Below, piece after piece: positions 49,728 to 60,323 of a stretch of DNA of 64,000 bases (position 1 is the stretch's first letter; every line of letters starts with the position of its first letter). The stretch spans positions 1,302,001 through 1,366,000 of the forward strand of contig NC_015678.1 in assembly GCF_000164675.2 (NCBI RefSeq). Direction: 5' to 3'. Source of the stretch: Streptococcus parasanguinis ATCC 15912 (GTDB taxonomy: Bacteria; Bacillota; Bacilli; Lactobacillales; Streptococcaceae). The notes under the pieces were generated by a model, which was given only the letters and a program-made list of their open reading frames with translations, did no database searches and had not been told where the DNA came from. A program made the translations under genes and the position numbers.

Positions 49728-51047
49728 TCAAATCATGACGCTTATTGAAAATATATTCATTTCCTGAACCACCATTTTTTCCATAGGTTGGCCATTGAAA
49801 AGAACACGAGTGATGGTTGTATTTTTATCCACTTGAGCAATTAGACCCGCGTAATTAAGCGGACTCTGTGAATGCATATTAATACGCCAGCTTACCTCTC
49901 GACTCCCACTCACAAAGGTTCCTTGTTCGAGAGAAGCAGTTGTATGCTCATTTTGTGTAATAGGCGCAAATCCTCTAAGATTTTCTCCCTTTGGTATTAT
50001 TTGTCCATTACGGCTATCACGTTTACCTGAGTTTGCACGTAAAACCGCATTAGCGATAGAGTTACGAGCCGAAGTAGCGGATTTGATCACTTGCCCTAGG
50101 TCAACATTTGGTTCCTTGAGCGCTGACTCAATCTCAGTAGTAGCAGTCTTAACTTTGAGAATAGCTGAATCTGTATCCGGTAAATCTACTGCCTTAGCAA
50201 GGTATTCGCCCATTTCGGCAGACAATTTTTCAAGTTTCTTGCGATCTTCTTCTATTTTCTTATATGTTACTTCAGATGTTGATGTTATCGCAATAGTTGC
50301 TGTAGCTGTAGAAGTAATATTCGTGGTTTGACTATTTAAATCTACCAAGCTAGAAACCATGTGAGAATCAATAACTTGAACTTCAGAATCTACTCTAGAA
50401 TTTAATTTTTCACCAGAAACAACTTGAGAGTCAATAGGCTCTGATGACATAGAAAGTGATGAACTCATCGATTCTGAGGCACTGGTTGAAGCGCTTTGGG
50501 ACGCTGAAGTGCTGGCTGATTCTGAAGCCGATGTCGATGCTGACTCTGATGCAGACGTGCTAGCTGATTCTGACGCACTCGTTGACACACTCAATGAATG
50601 AGACACAGAAGCTTCTACAGAGGCTGACTCTGAAACAGAGGCTGACGCTGCTTCTGTTTGTGATTGTGTTTGTAAAGGCTCTGTTGAGTGACCTAAAACA
50701 GCTGAATCCGATGCCGCCAAAACATCTGTCGCTGGACTTACCGCACGCTCAAGAGCAGATGCATCATTCGATTCATCTGCTTGTACACGATATGTCGTAG
50801 CTGCTCCAGTTAACAAGGCCCCCGTGGTTAACAGTCCCTTTAATAAGTGCTCTTTTACTGAAGAAGGTGCGTTTTCTTCGAGCTGTGTCACTCGGACGCT
50901 GGCCTTATCAACTCCTCCCTTGAGGACTCGGAACAGTCCAAAATAAGAAGTCGCTGCACGGAGCCAATGTTTTCCTGATTTTATTAATTTGAAACGTGTC
51001 ACGCGATCTGTTTCGCGATATTCACCTTTGGTTCGTTTAAAATGCAT
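49728..51047 (-). CDS. 5' fragment of the SRRP (signal, SRR1, start of binding region)
   Basis: The only part with a usable start (ATG 51047, weak AGGAAAAAGAACGT upstream). 439 residues; the last ~17 after the A6 tract ([15 protein letters not shown]) are out of frame. It keeps the SRRP export signal but has no sortase motif, so it would be released if exported. Confidence 0.7.
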   Translation of the reverse strand: MHFKRTKGEYRETDRVTRFKLIKSGKHWLRAATSYFGLFRVLKGGVDKASVRVTQLEENAPSSVKEHLLKGLLTTGALLTGAATTYRVQADESNDASALERAVSPATDVLAASDSAVLGHSTEPLQTQSQTEAASASVSESASVEASVSHSLSVSTSASESASTSASESASTSASESASTSASQSASTSASESMSSSLSMSSEPIDSQVVSGEKLNSRVDSEVQVIDSHMVSSLVDLNSQTTNITSTATATIAITSTSEVTYKKIEEDRKKLEKLSAEMGEYLAKAVDLPDTDSAILKVKTATTEIESALKEPNVDLGQVIKSATSARNSIANAVLRANSGKRDSRNGQIIPKGENLRGFAPITQNEHTTASLEQGTFVSGSREVSWRINMHSQSPLNYAGLIAQVDKNTTITRVLFNGQPMEKMVVQEMNIFSISVMI

Positions 51048-51066
51048 ACGTTCTTTTTCCTACCAT

Positions 51067-51097
51067 ATAGTATTTTTTTACAATACTTTTTATTATA
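51067..51097 (-). promoter_or_regulatory. SRRP promoter (extended -10) and leader hairpin
   Basis: Minus-strand TGATATAAT (hexamer 51092-51097) without a clear -35, then AGTATT/AATACT in the short leader. The asp5 terminator (51224-51255) lies upstream, so the SRRP gene has its own transcription unit. Confidence 0.5.
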
Positions 51098-51223
51098 TCA
51101 AACCATCTCTGCTATGACTAGTATCTTGTTGAAATTTTTTCAACTATTTTAAATATCCAAGTTCTCCTTCTAGACGCTATCCCTATCCAAATAAATTACT
51201 GGTACTACACACTCATTTTTGTT

Positions 51224-51255
51224 CTAAAAAAGTGCATCTAAAATGATGCACTTGA
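51224..51255 (-). terminator. Terminator after asp5
   Basis: GTGCATC-ATTTTA-GATGCAC followed by TTTTTTAG on the minus strand. Confidence 0.8.
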
Positions 51256-51274
51256 CTCAATCTTAACTTGACCA

Positions 51275-51499
51275 CTAATTGTAAACGAAAATCATCAGGA
51301 AAAGAAGTAACACTAAAAGAGCTAAACTCGTCACCAAGGTCCCGATTTTTAGCAAAGGCTGGCTTGACCAGTAACTACCTTTTCCGATATTGCTCATAGC
51401 ATCATTAGAAAAAATCTGTGTTTGCCGTGGCTGTAGTGTAATCAATACAATTAGTAGAACACTTAAAACAATCAATAGGATTAAACATAAAACTTCCAT
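51275..51499 (-). CDS. asp5: Accessory Sec system protein Asp5 (SecG-like)
   Basis: 74 residues from the ATG at 51499, preceded by GAGGTG in the end of asp4. Two membrane segments (LCLILLIVLSVLLIVLITL and VTSLALLVLLLFLMIFV) joined by a polar loop with GSYWSSQ, the SecG layout. It supports the SecY2 channel. It is last of the secY2-asp5 transcript. Confidence 0.85.
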   Translation of the reverse strand: MEVLCLILLIVLSVLLIVLITLQPRQTQIFSNDAMSNIGKGSYWSSQPLLKIGTLVTSLALLVLLLFLMIFVYN

Positions 51500-51501
51500 A
51501 A

Positions 51502-51681
51502 TCACCTCAACAAACCAAGCAGGGTAAAGAGAAGACCGACGATAATCACCAAACCAAACAAAGTGGTGAAGATTTTATTAATCCTTTCGCCTGTTGTCGC
51601 TTTTTCTTTTTTGATTGGCTTTTGCTTTAATTTTTCCATGCGCCCTTCAACTTCTTCGTGAAATAGATCTTTCTTTGACAT
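51502..51681 (-). CDS. asp4: Accessory Sec system protein Asp4 (SecE-like)
   Basis: 59 residues: MSKKDLFHEEVEGRMEKLKQ start, Lys-rich cytoplasmic part and one C-terminal membrane segment (TTLFGLVIIVGLLFTLLGLL), as in SecE. GGAAAC upstream with weak AAAGGAAA. Two bases separate its stop from asp5. Easily missed because of its size. Confidence 0.88.
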   Translation of the reverse strand: MSKKDLFHEEVEGRMEKLKQKPIKKEKATTGERINKIFTTLFGLVIIVGLLFTLLGLLR

Positions 51682-51695
51682 AGTTTCCTTTCTTT

Positions 51696-54071
51696 TTATG
51701 GGAAATGGGTCACAATCTCACCATTTGGTGAGACTAAGATTTGGCTTAGTAGCAGATTACGTACCATATCTTTTTTGATTTGTGATTTCATTGCCTCAAA
51801 ACCAGCAAAGGCTTCTTGGTAATATTCAACGATAGGGTTTTTGCGGCTTGCTTGTTGCCCACCAATAGCCTGTTGCAACTGTTGCAAATAGTCTACCTGT
51901 TCAACCCAGTTATCATCAATTGCTTTTAACATCGCTAAACATTGGAAATAGCGAACAAGGTCAAAAGCTTCTAAGAGTTCTTTTTTTCGATTCAATTCTT
52001 CATACGCGAAATGATAGATCAAAGAAGCAACTGCTCTTTCATCTAGTAAATCAAGGTTTTCTGGTATTTGATCAATCTGAAAACTGATATTGTTGAGAAT
52101 AAAGTGATACAAATCTTCCTTTTTTGTTAGGTTTCCCTCTTTTACGACATTTTCTATATAATCATGAAGGACAGCATCTATGGTATCATTCAAGTCTTGG
52201 TCTTGATAAATCAAGTGATCACGTTGTCCATAGATTAACTCCCGCTGGATATTCATACACTCAGCATATTCTAATGTCTGACGCCGTGAAAAACGGCTTG
52301 CACTATCACTTGCTCTTTGGGCTTTTTCAACCAACCTACGGTAACGACGCCCTGTTAGTTCCTGATAATGAACACGATCGTCCACATTGTAATCTTTGTA
52401 AAAATTATGTACCCACTCAGGCCCGAATTTTTTGATGACATCGTCTTCTAAGGACACAAAGAACTTCGATATTCCTGGATCTCCCTGACGTCCAGAACGA
52501 CCGCGAATCTGTAAATCTATCCGTTGACTTTCCATTCTTTCTGTCCCAACGACCACAAGACCACCCAACTCTGCTACACCAGGACCCAATTTAATATCGG
52601 TCCCTCTTCCGGCCATAGAAGTCGCAACCGTAACAGCACCCATCTGACCTGACTCCGCAATCATCTCAGCTTCTCTGGCAACATTATTGGCATTTAAGAG
52701 GTTATGAGCGATTCCTTCTCTGAGGAGCAAATTCGAATAAAGTTCAGACATCTCAACAGATCCAACAAAAATGAGAAGAGGATTGCCAAGTGCATGGTAG
52801 GTCTTAATACACTCTAAAGAAGCATAAACTTTTTCTGGCAAGGTCACATAGAGATTATCTGGGTAATCTACCCTTTGTTTGGGACGATTGGTCGGAATCT
52901 GAATGACTTGCATTCCAAATGTATCTAGAAATTCTTTCTCAGCTGTCTTCCCGGTCCCAGTCATTCCTGAAATCTTCTTGAATTTTCGAAAGAGGCTCTG
53001 ATAAGTAACGGAAGCCATCGCACGCGTCTCGGGAGAGAGTTTGACTAACTCTTTTGCCTCAATTGCTTGATGGAGCCCACCTTGTAATTTGGTCAACTCC
53101 ATTAGGCGACCTGTTGCTCGATCAAGTAGGACAACCTCAGCTCCCATATCTCCTTGGCGAACGATGTAGTCTTTATCTCTTTTAAAAAGTTTATGGGCTC
53201 TCAATGCATAGATGAGATGTCGAGCAAATTCTCCATTATCTTTTGCATAAAGATTATCAATTCCCAGATAAGCTTCTGCTGAATGGGCTCCTTTTTCTGT
53301 CAGCCAAACCTCACCTTTTTCTTCTTTAAAAATGTAGTCTTCCCCTTCAACCATTGTGGTCATAAGGGTATTGATCATGCCATAATAATTTGATTGTACA
53401 CGAGGAGATCCCGAAATGATTAATGGCGTTTGAGCACTATCTAATAAAACCGAGTCAACCTCGTCGATAATCGCGTAGTTAAATGGACGTAAAAATTTCC
53501 CTTCTTCATTCGATGCCAGATTATCGATTAAGTAATCAAATCCGAGACCGCTATTCGTCGTATAGATAATGTCAGACGCATAAATCGCACGTTTATCTGA
53601 TGCTTCCAGATCTTCTCCATCTGGTGCAAATGGAACGCCGATAGATAAGCCTAGAAACTCATAGACCTGTCCCATCTCTTCCGCGTCACGTTTGGCTAGG
53701 TATTCATTGGTTGTGACAAGAATAGCCCCTTCACCCGTCAAAGCATTTAGATAAATAGGCATGGTAGCTGTCAACGTTTTTCCTTCTCCCGTACTCATCT
53801 CAGCGATATGGCCCTGGTGCATCACAATAGCTCCCATGACCTGTACATCGTAAGGAAACATCCCTAAAACACGCCGATCGGCTTCACGGACCACTGCATA
53901 AGCTTCTGGCAATAAATCATCTAGCGTTTCACCTTGTTCCAGACGCTTTTTAAAGGTAATCGTCTTATCCCTTAATTGTTGATCTGTTAATGGTTCGATC
54001 TGCTCAGCCCAACTATTGACTTGATGAAGTAATTCTTTGACAGATTTCATCGGTCTTAAACGTTTAAACAT
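51696..54071 (-). CDS. secA2: Accessory translocase ATPase SecA2
   Basis: 791 residues from the ATG at 54071 ([13 protein letters not shown]), with AGGTG six bases upstream; ATG/GTG codons 6 and 9 bp earlier are alternatives. SecA motor motifs: Walker [15 protein letters not shown] (~95), DEVD (~205), SGMTGTGKT-like, and [15 protein letters not shown] (~515). Shorter than housekeeping SecA and missing its zinc-binding tail. It drives SRRP export through SecY2. Overlaps asp3 by 8 bp. Confidence 0.95.
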   Translation of the reverse strand: MFKRLRPMKSVKELLHQVNSWAEQIEPLTDQQLRDKTITFKKRLEQGETLDDLLPEAYAVVREADRRVLGMFPYDVQVMGAIVMHQGHIAEMSTGEGKTLTATMPIYLNALTGEGAILVTTNEYLAKRDAEEMGQVYEFLGLSIGVPFAPDGEDLEASDKRAIYASDIIYTTNSGLGFDYLIDNLASNEEGKFLRPFNYAIIDEVDSVLLDSAQTPLIISGSPRVQSNYYGMINTLMTTMVEGEDYIFKEEKGEVWLTEKGAHSAEAYLGIDNLYAKDNGEFARHLIYALRAHKLFKRDKDYIVRQGDMGAEVVLLDRATGRLMELTKLQGGLHQAIEAKELVKLSPETRAMASVTYQSLFRKFKKISGMTGTGKTAEKEFLDTFGMQVIQIPTNRPKQRVDYPDNLYVTLPEKVYASLECIKTYHALGNPLLIFVGSVEMSELYSNLLLREGIAHNLLNANNVAREAEMIAESGQMGAVTVATSMAGRGTDIKLGPGVAELGGLVVVGTERMESQRIDLQIRGRSGRQGDPGISKFFVSLEDDVIKKFGPEWVHNFYKDYNVDDRVHYQELTGRRYRRLVEKAQRASDSASRFSRRQTLEYAECMNIQRELIYGQRDHLIYQDQDLNDTIDAVLHDYIENVVKEGNLTKKEDLYHFILNNISFQIDQIPENLDLLDERAVASLIYHFAYEELNRKKELLEAFDLVRYFQCLAMLKAIDDNWVEQVDYLQQLQQAIGGQQASRKNPIVEYYQEAFAGFEAMKSQIKKDMVRNLLLSQILVSPNGEIVTHFP

Positions 54072-54510
54072 GTCCATCACCTACTTCTTCAATGTCCATC
54101 CCTTTAAAGTTCAACTCCAGCACGCCTGCACTCAACAAAGCAATACTATAATAATAGGCTTCCTTAGGGTAGACAAATGTCACCGAATGACTCTTTTCAA
54201 TAATTTGTTTCACTTCCTTATCATAGCGATCCCAAAAACTTACTTTGAGATAAACCGAATCTTGCGGAACCGTCGTATAAAAAGCATCTAGTCGGTAGGT
54301 CTGACCCTTTTTCAATAAAGGCAAGACTGGCTGGGTCCGACTTCCTTGATAATTTTGTATGGCAGTCCAAGAATGTATCTCCGTTCCTGAAGCCACTAAA
54401 GGATTATAAAAACGAACCGAACCATCTTGAAATTGTTCAACTTGTGAACCATGCATATAGGTTCTCATATTCGCTCCCCATAAAATTTGAGGTGTTTTCA
54501 TATATGTCAT
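54064..54510 (-). CDS. asp3: Accessory Sec system protein Asp3
   Basis: 148 residues from the ATG at 54510, with AAAGGA five bases before. Small beta-rich protein ([18 protein letters not shown], then SGTEIHSWT and [14 protein letters not shown]), matching the Asp3 carbohydrate-binding-like fold. Asp1-2-3 form a complex that modifies and targets the SRRP to SecA2. Confidence 0.9.
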   Translation of the reverse strand: MTYMKTPQILWGANMRTYMHGSQVEQFQDGSVRFYNPLVASGTEIHSWTAIQNYQGSRTQPVLPLLKKGQTYRLDAFYTTVPQDSVYLKVSFWDRYDKEVKQIIEKSHSVTFVYPKEAYYYSIALLSAGVLELNFKGMDIEEVGDGHV

Positions 54511-54512
54511 CT

Positions 54513-56042
54513 CTATCCTTTTCTTCCAAAATCATTTTCCAGTATCATTCGATAAAAATTGATAAACCAGGTTGTCGCAGTGGTCGAATCATCATTGTGT
54601 CGTCCTGTGGTTCCCTTGCTGAGGATTTTAGCACCTGAATAATAAAGTGCAGTGGTCAAATCGTCATAGGCAGTTGGATCCATATCTTCATCCTTCATAT
54701 AAGAAAGGCCAAAGGTTGTATTGCTAAAATCTGCCTGCTTAAACTTGTCCCAAAAACGGTTATCCAGTTCCTGAACCTCAGCATTCTCTAAACCACCTGT
54801 CTGCATATGAAGGACATCAATTCCTGTTGGAAAGACTTCCGGCGCTAACAACCGTGCTCTATTTCCAATCGTTCCTATATTTGTAAGAGGCTTTGCAACA
54901 ATAATGGCATGCGGCTCAAAATCAGCACCATAATACAAAGAAGGATAAGTCCCCATTGACATTCCAGAAAAAATCAGTTGGTCCTGATCAAATCCCAAAT
55001 AATCTAAATAGTGCTGGATGGTATCTCGTACACCTTGCTCTAACTCATCACTCCCCATATAAAATGCCCCACCTAGTAATCGGGGATCTGAAAATAGAAG
55101 AAAGGGAGTCCCCATCGAACGCATCATCCAATACCCCTCAAAACCTTCTGCCGGGCGAAAACCTGCAAAATACACGGATAAGGGTGGCTTGAAATCTCCT
55201 GGATGAAAGAAGTAATTCAATTCTTGACGATGACGATCATGTAAGATGCCTCCTCCTAATAGGTACTTCCCAAATTGGAATCGTGTCCAACGTTGATGAA
55301 GATTCCCAACTATGAGACGCCCTTGCCCCTTGGCTTCAAGAGTTGCAGATATCATATAGGTCATCTCTTGGTCTAGGACAATCGCGCCTTCACGCATCTC
55401 TTCTTCACTGACAATGACCGTCTTTGCAATATCGGTAACAGCACCTTCTGGGATCACTCTTAAAACCAGCTGACACTGACAAGTCTCTTCTTTTTCAAAC
55501 TCCAACCACAATTCGACAGGTCTATCTTTATCGACTCGTATATTATAAGACCAATTTAATAGGGGTTTAAAAGAAGAACCATAGTCTCCTTCAAGGCACA
55601 TATTCTCATGACCATTATAGGTTACCTTCCCTTTAAATCGTGGTTGTACCTGAATTTGGAAAGGAAACAGTTTATCACCGTACTGGCCTGAAAATAGCGC
55701 CTTCGGTAAGATCCGAAGGAGTTCCTGAGGACGAGAGAAGTCAGCCGGTACTGCACACACCTCTTTTGTAAATTGTTTTACACGCGGATCGACAATTTTG
55801 ATAGTTTCATCATAGAAAACAGTATAGGGGGCCAAATAATCACGTAAATCCGATAACAGCCACAAGGCGAGCGGATCATTTACTAAAACTGCATCAAAAC
55901 TTTTTATTTTCCCCTGCTTCATTCGTGCCTTAATATCACTTGCTAGCCCGGCACGCAGGTAGATCCATGTTATATTTTGGGGAAGCTCTAACTGGTTCAT
56001 CCAATTATCACGTCCAATTTGCAAAATAGTCACTTTAGACAT
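54513..56042 (-). CDS. asp2: Accessory Sec system protein Asp2 (acetyltransferase/chaperone)
   Basis: 509 residues. C-terminal alpha/beta hydrolase-like domain with nucleophile elbow IFSGMSMGTYPSL (~residue 355), later Asp-containing YDDLT and H in GRHNDD as possible triad members. In S. gordonii Asp2 O-acetylates GlcNAc on GspB and is needed for export. One base lies between asp1 stop and its ATG; AAGGAG is in the asp1 end. Confidence 0.93.
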   Translation of the reverse strand: MSKVTILQIGRDNWMNQLELPQNITWIYLRAGLASDIKARMKQGKIKSFDAVLVNDPLALWLLSDLRDYLAPYTVFYDETIKIVDPRVKQFTKEVCAVPADFSRPQELLRILPKALFSGQYGDKLFPFQIQVQPRFKGKVTYNGHENMCLEGDYGSSFKPLLNWSYNIRVDKDRPVELWLEFEKEETCQCQLVLRVIPEGAVTDIAKTVIVSEEEMREGAIVLDQEMTYMISATLEAKGQGRLIVGNLHQRWTRFQFGKYLLGGGILHDRHRQELNYFFHPGDFKPPLSVYFAGFRPAEGFEGYWMMRSMGTPFLLFSDPRLLGGAFYMGSDELEQGVRDTIQHYLDYLGFDQDQLIFSGMSMGTYPSLYYGADFEPHAIIVAKPLTNIGTIGNRARLLAPEVFPTGIDVLHMQTGGLENAEVQELDNRFWDKFKQADFSNTTFGLSYMKDEDMDPTAYDDLTTALYYSGAKILSKGTTGRHNDDSTTATTWFINFYRMILENDFGRKG

Positions 56043-56043
56043 T

Positions 56044-57615
56044 TTATTTCTCCTTCAAGTCATTTTCCCATTTTGCGACAAAGCGATCCCCTGTATTTTC
56101 TCTGATCTTATCAATTGCAGCAATTAAAGCTTGATTCCAATGTTTTAATTGACCTAGATAATAGTATGCGGCTTCCTCAAAGTCTGCTAATTGTTCTAAA
56201 ATATAACCATTCTCTAAGTGACTAACATAATCAGAAGCTACAATATTTATCTGAGGGATCCCTGCGCTGATACCAGCAAGCTGGGTGTATCGATGAGGTT
56301 CAGGACTCAGATCGACAATCAGACGTGTGTACTCCAATTCCCTCATCAAAGTTGTTTCATCAAGAAGGTTTACAAAGTCAAAACGATACTCCATTTCTTG
56401 ATTTTCTACTAACTTATTTTCAGCCCCTTGACTTTCTTTAATAGATACAAAATCATCTAGTCGAAAGGACCTTGAAATGAGGTCTTCTACTCCTTTTTTC
56501 AAACTTTCAAAGTCAGCATGCTGGGCATTGAAACAACCAAACAACACCTTCGTTCTAGGGTATTTAGCTACAAATGCCAATACTTGATAAATGGCATCCA
56601 TATCCAACTGGTCTAAATCGATCTGATAAAAAATTTTTGATTCTTTTACACGTTGACTCATCCCTAGAGAAAGTCGCGTATCATAGGGCGCCATATGTCG
56701 AACTTTTGACGCCTGATCTGGGAAATATTCACAAACCTGATCCACAAACTTCTGATGATCACTAACCACTAATTGGGTTGCCTTTAAATAGGGTTCGTAA
56801 TCTTCTATTGAATCTGATTGATTCCTCTCTTTAAACCAGGTTAAAACCTTTTTGCTCTCCTGAGGAAGATGCTCAAAAACATCTCGGTTCATCCTTCGTT
56901 CAGAAGCCACTACAAAACAATCCGAGCTTTGGGCCTGTTCTTCAAGATAGCGATCAAAGAACTCCCAAATAACCTCTTCCAAATTAAGATAGTAGTCTTT
57001 TTTAAAGCGATGCTTCATATCCGGATTGCAGACAATTCCACGTCCATCAAGAAAATGGCACAACTGCCATATCCCTTCTGAATTCATATAGGCACGATAA
57101 CTTGCCTGCCCATCTTGAAATTGAAGAACACTGGAAACAAAGCCACGATCATCATAAATCACTTCTCTCAAGATTTGACCATTTCGAAAATAGCGGATCA
57201 TGCTCAGATATCCTTCGGGTCCTAGTTCAATTTCGGCGTAACGTTGCCCCCTCTTCTCTACTACAATTGCAAAGGGGGTATAGATAAAATCACAATCATC
57301 TCCCCAGCTTAAATCCTTCACTTGAAGGCAACGCATGGGTTGATCGAGAATTCCTTGAATCGCATCAAAAACTGAGAAATAATTGGCTTCTAAAAGATCG
57401 TATCGATGCAAAAAATACCGTAAATGAGGTTGGTAGGTCAACAACAATAGGGTCGGATCCAGATCCTGTTCTTGAAAGATTCTCACTTGATGGAGTGTAT
57501 CATCAAAATCAATTTTTTTTCTTCTATTGTACCATGGGGTCATATCTGGTTGCCAAAACTCAACCCCTTGCCCGTACCAAGCAGGAATAAAATAGTACAT
57601 AGTGCTCCTTTTCAA
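56044..57615 (-). CDS. asp1: Accessory Sec system protein Asp1
   Basis: 523 residues. Known Asp1 has a GT-B fold without apparent transferase activity and binds the complex to membrane lipids. Here the N-terminal half has WYGQGVEFWQPDMTPWYNR at the start, and the C-terminal Rossmann half ends with LIVDLSPEPHRYTQLAGISA (~450). AAGGAGCACT precedes the ATG. A 237-bp gap separates it from secY2. Confidence 0.93.
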   Translation of the reverse strand: MKRSTMYYFIPAWYGQGVEFWQPDMTPWYNRRKKIDFDDTLHQVRIFQEQDLDPTLLLLTYQPHLRYFLHRYDLLEANYFSVFDAIQGILDQPMRCLQVKDLSWGDDCDFIYTPFAIVVEKRGQRYAEIELGPEGYLSMIRYFRNGQILREVIYDDRGFVSSVLQFQDGQASYRAYMNSEGIWQLCHFLDGRGIVCNPDMKHRFKKDYYLNLEEVIWEFFDRYLEEQAQSSDCFVVASERRMNRDVFEHLPQESKKVLTWFKERNQSDSIEDYEPYLKATQLVVSDHQKFVDQVCEYFPDQASKVRHMAPYDTRLSLGMSQRVKESKIFYQIDLDQLDMDAIYQVLAFVAKYPRTKVLFGCFNAQHADFESLKKGVEDLISRSFRLDDFVSIKESQGAENKLVENQEMEYRFDFVNLLDETTLMRELEYTRLIVDLSPEPHRYTQLAGISAGIPQINIVASDYVSHLENGYILEQLADFEEAAYYYLGQLKHWNQALIAAIDKIRENTGDRFVAKWENDLKEK

Positions 57616-57852
57616 TGACTTTATTTTGATTAAAATTCACGCGCTTATCCCCACAACAAAGCGGGGGGATAGCATTAAAGATGCCTTTTCTATAGAAAAC
57701 CAATCTTCCATAAGCAAAGACCAAAACTTTTTCTACTGGGCTACGAACATCGTAGTGATAGGTAGCCAGACAATTGATTCATCTAGCTGCCTATCACTCT
57801 CAAAACATTCTTGAGAGCGATCGTATTTGCACCAGCATTTCTCACTATCATT
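57616..57852 (-). other. secY2-asp1 gap with three inverted repeats
   Basis: No supported gene. On the minus strand: CTCTCAA/TTGAGAG (~57796-57818), GTGATAGGCAGC/GGCTACCTATCAC (~57754-57795) and ATCCCC/GGGGAT (~57665-57690), then the asp1 ribosome site. Possibly attenuation or mRNA processing. Confidence 0.5.
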
Positions 57853-59073
57853 CTACTCAAACAATCCCTTGTAGGATTCATTTAGTGTCAAGGCTTTTAC
57901 TTCTTCTCGAATATTATAAACCATCCCACTAAAAATCAGAAACATACCTGGGATCATACTTAATTGTAGATATTGTGGATCCATTAAAACGACCAACATG
58001 GGGCCTCCCGCCATCAAAACAGTATATACTGCTCCAATAACTGCAAATCTCATGACTAAACGATTCAGGAATCGACTAGTATCGGGACCAGGATAAATAC
58101 CATAGATATATTCGCCGGACTTCCGCATCCGCTCTGAGATTTGTTCACCACTGACATTTACAAAGGCAAAAGCAATGGACAAAACAAACAGAATCAGTTG
58201 GTAGAGCACCAGCCAAAGAGGTTGCCCAATTGTGAGAGCCGATATCCATTTAGGAATCCAGTCAGCTTTAGGAAGTACCATCCGCAACAAGAGCAGCACA
58301 TACTGAGGAATAGAAACCATTGAAATGGCATACATAAAAGGCATCCCACCTGCTGGTGTCAACATAATATCCAAATAAGAGTATTGTTTAAACCGATTAT
58401 GAATATCAATTTTATTTACTGGAATCCGATAGCGCGCCTCCTGGAAAGTAACAGAAACGTAGAGAAAGATCACACCCATGACAACCAGTAAGAGAATAAA
58501 ATCCAAGCCAACATGCAAGCGTTGGATACTCGTCACAATCTGTTGTGGAATATTCGCTACCATACTAGCCATCAAAATCACAATAGAACCGCCAATTCCC
58601 ATGAAAGAATTCAGGTCTGACAGCCAAACCAGAAAGAAGGCCCCCGCTATTAAAAGCAACGTATTTGTGGCAATTGCTAGTCCCTTGGGGATGCCCGCCT
58701 CAATCGGTAAGTTGAGAGAAACAGCCAATGACTGGATCAAAGCAATCCCTAATGTCAAATACATTCGTCTCCGATCTTGAATTTCTATTGGTAATTTCCC
58801 TAAGTTTGACTTTTTCGAAAGTGTGAACATTTGCCAGAGAATCATGGCAGACATCCAGGGGGATAAGCCGACAGAGAAGACAGAAAGCGACTTTAGATTC
58901 CCTCCCATCATGGCACTTGTAAAAGTTAACGAGTAAGTGGCTCCACCTAAAAAGTTAGGATCATCTAGATTGACAAAAGGTAATAGCAATTGGCTTCCTA
59001 ACATATATATAAAGAGGAAAAACAAGGTCCAAGAAATCCGTTTTAAAACAACGGTATGTCGAAATCTGCTCAC
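57853..59073 (-). CDS. secY2: Accessory translocon channel SecY2
   Basis: 406 residues, ten membrane segments in the SecY pattern ([51 protein letters not shown]). It forms the channel for the glycosylated SRRP with Asp4 and Asp5. Start is GTG at 59073, overlapping the GT8 stop as GTGA. Confidence 0.95.
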   Translation of the reverse strand: MSRFRHTVVLKRISWTLFFLFIYMLGSQLLLPFVNLDDPNFLGGATYSLTFTSAMMGGNLKSLSVFSVGLSPWMSAMILWQMFTLSKKSNLGKLPIEIQDRRRMYLTLGIALIQSLAVSLNLPIEAGIPKGLAIATNTLLLIAGAFFLVWLSDLNSFMGIGGSIVILMASMVANIPQQIVTSIQRLHVGLDFILLLVVMGVIFLYVSVTFQEARYRIPVNKIDIHNRFKQYSYLDIMLTPAGGMPFMYAISMVSIPQYVLLLLRMVLPKADWIPKWISALTIGQPLWLVLYQLILFVLSIAFAFVNVSGEQISERMRKSGEYIYGIYPGPDTSRFLNRLVMRFAVIGAVYTVLMAGGPMLVVLMDPQYLQLSMIPGMFLIFSGMVYNIREEVKALTLNESYKGLFE

Positions 59074-60314
59074 AATAAGTCTGGCCCCTTTCTATTACTT
59101 CTACGCTCTTCAATATAATGACGTATAGCTGCCACCATTTCTTCTGGATGTTCATGAGAAAAAACAGCCTGATAAGTTTGTCCCTGTCCCTGGGTATTTT
59201 CAAATGCAAACATCGCGATTCCGGCCTGACCAACCAACTCATATATCAATGGAATTTTATCAAAATGATTGATATCTAAATAAAGATCTACCTGTGGTAA
59301 CTGTTGCTCAATCAAAAGCGGATACGTATTCGGATAAAGACTCACATTCGGATATTGTGATAAACGTAATAACTCTACTGCCATATAAGTATAAGCAGCG
59401 ATTTCAAAATGAACTTCCGGAAGGTGTTGGACCAAATATTCTATCTGTTCTAAGAGATAAGAATTCGTTAGTGTATAACAGGTTAGAAGGGGCTTGGAAT
59501 TTTTTGGTCCCAACTCAAAGCCACGTTCTTTCCAATGACTCATCACCTCAGACCATTCCATTAGATGATACCGCCACCATTGGTCACGTAATCTCACTAC
59601 TGAAAATTGGTTCCACGGTTTATCAGGAGAGATATAATGAAGAATCAAAGGAAGCGGGACCAAAGGGATTTCAAACACAAAACGATGACCAGCTTCCCCT
59701 GCTCCCGCATCAAAGCCAATTTGAAAATTGTAAATATCATCCAATTTTAAATAGCGATCTTCAAATACCATATTGAGAATCGACTGATCCCCTTCTCCCA
59801 CATTTGCATGTTCGCGCTCTGTCGTTTCGACTAGAACCTGACGGATTTGCTGATCCTTCCAAAGACGGTTATTGATCAATAATACGCCCGCATTAAAACC
59901 GATTCCCGCATCAAAACAAGAACGAACGGCAGCAACATAATTCTCTCCCAACTCCTGATTGAAAAGAGAATCAAGATTCCCAGTCACAACAAGATCACTA
60001 TCCAAATAAAGAACCTGATCCTCCTGAACAAAATCTGGAATAAAATACCGTGCAAAGGTCATATGGTTGATATGACCCAGTTTGTTCGTCCAATTCATCT
60101 GGAACTGTGGTCCAATCAACTTAATATCAAGAAGCTCTCCTCCAAGTCTCTCCACATGCTCTCTCGTGGCACGGAACCACTCAACTGGGATATCTTGATT
60201 GAAAAGGTATATTTTAAGCTGGCGATTGTGATAGCAAAGAGATTTTAAAGTGGTCTCTATCTGACGAATATAAGCATAATCTCCTGCCAATACTACTGCA
60301 TTTTTATTATTCAT
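59070..60314 (-). CDS. GT8 glycosyltransferase with GtfB-like C-terminal module
   Basis: 414 residues. Residues ~1-270 are a GT8 (GT-A) domain: [20 protein letters not shown], sugar-nucleotide/metal DSD in [10 protein letters not shown] (~102), [13 protein letters not shown] and [10 protein letters not shown]. Residues ~285-400 are a second module: [45 protein letters not shown]. The latter is alike in GtfB. It probably extends the SRRP glycan, like GalT2/Gly of related loci; donor unknown. Ends in secY2. Confidence 0.88.
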   Translation of the reverse strand: MNNKNAVVLAGDYAYIRQIETTLKSLCYHNRQLKIYLFNQDIPVEWFRATREHVERLGGELLDIKLIGPQFQMNWTNKLGHINHMTFARYFIPDFVQEDQVLYLDSDLVVTGNLDSLFNQELGENYVAAVRSCFDAGIGFNAGVLLINNRLWKDQQIRQVLVETTEREHANVGEGDQSILNMVFEDRYLKLDDIYNFQIGFDAGAGEAGHRFVFEIPLVPLPLILHYISPDKPWNQFSVVRLRDQWWRYHLMEWSEVMSHWKERGFELGPKNSKPLLTCYTLTNSYLLEQIEYLVQHLPEVHFEIAAYTYMAVELLRLSQYPNVSLYPNTYPLLIEQQLPQVDLYLDINHFDKIPLIYELVGQAGIAMFAFENTQGQGQTYQAVFSHEHPEEMVAAIRHYIEERRSNRKGPDLL

Positions 60315-60323
60315 GTATCTTTC

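Larger units (their letters stand above)
42634..51047 (-). pseudogene. Giant serine-rich repeat glycoprotein adhesin, frameshifted
   Basis: Two frames (49728-51047, 439 residues; 42634-49731, 2365 residues) join into 2804 residues if the A6 tract of the coding strand at 49775-49780 has one more A ([14 protein letters not shown]). Order: long KxYKxGKxW-type signal ([14 protein letters not shown]) cut near YRVQADES; short SRR1 (~residues 140-205); binding region (~210-1650) with repeated Ig-like and helical modules; SRR2 (~1650-2750) of [16 protein letters not shown] units; LPQTG at 42751-42765 with hydrophobic tail and basic/acidic end. This is the substrate of SecA2/SecY2 and GtfAB, expected on the surface as an adhesin. 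The second frame begins with a TTG and has no ribosome site, so without frame correction only a secretable 439-residue stub is made. Confidence 0.88.

Noticed and set aside
57602-57814. 70-codon plus-strand frame in the secY2-asp1 gap
   Set aside because: No ribosome site, starts inside asp1, and the region is filled by inverted repeats.
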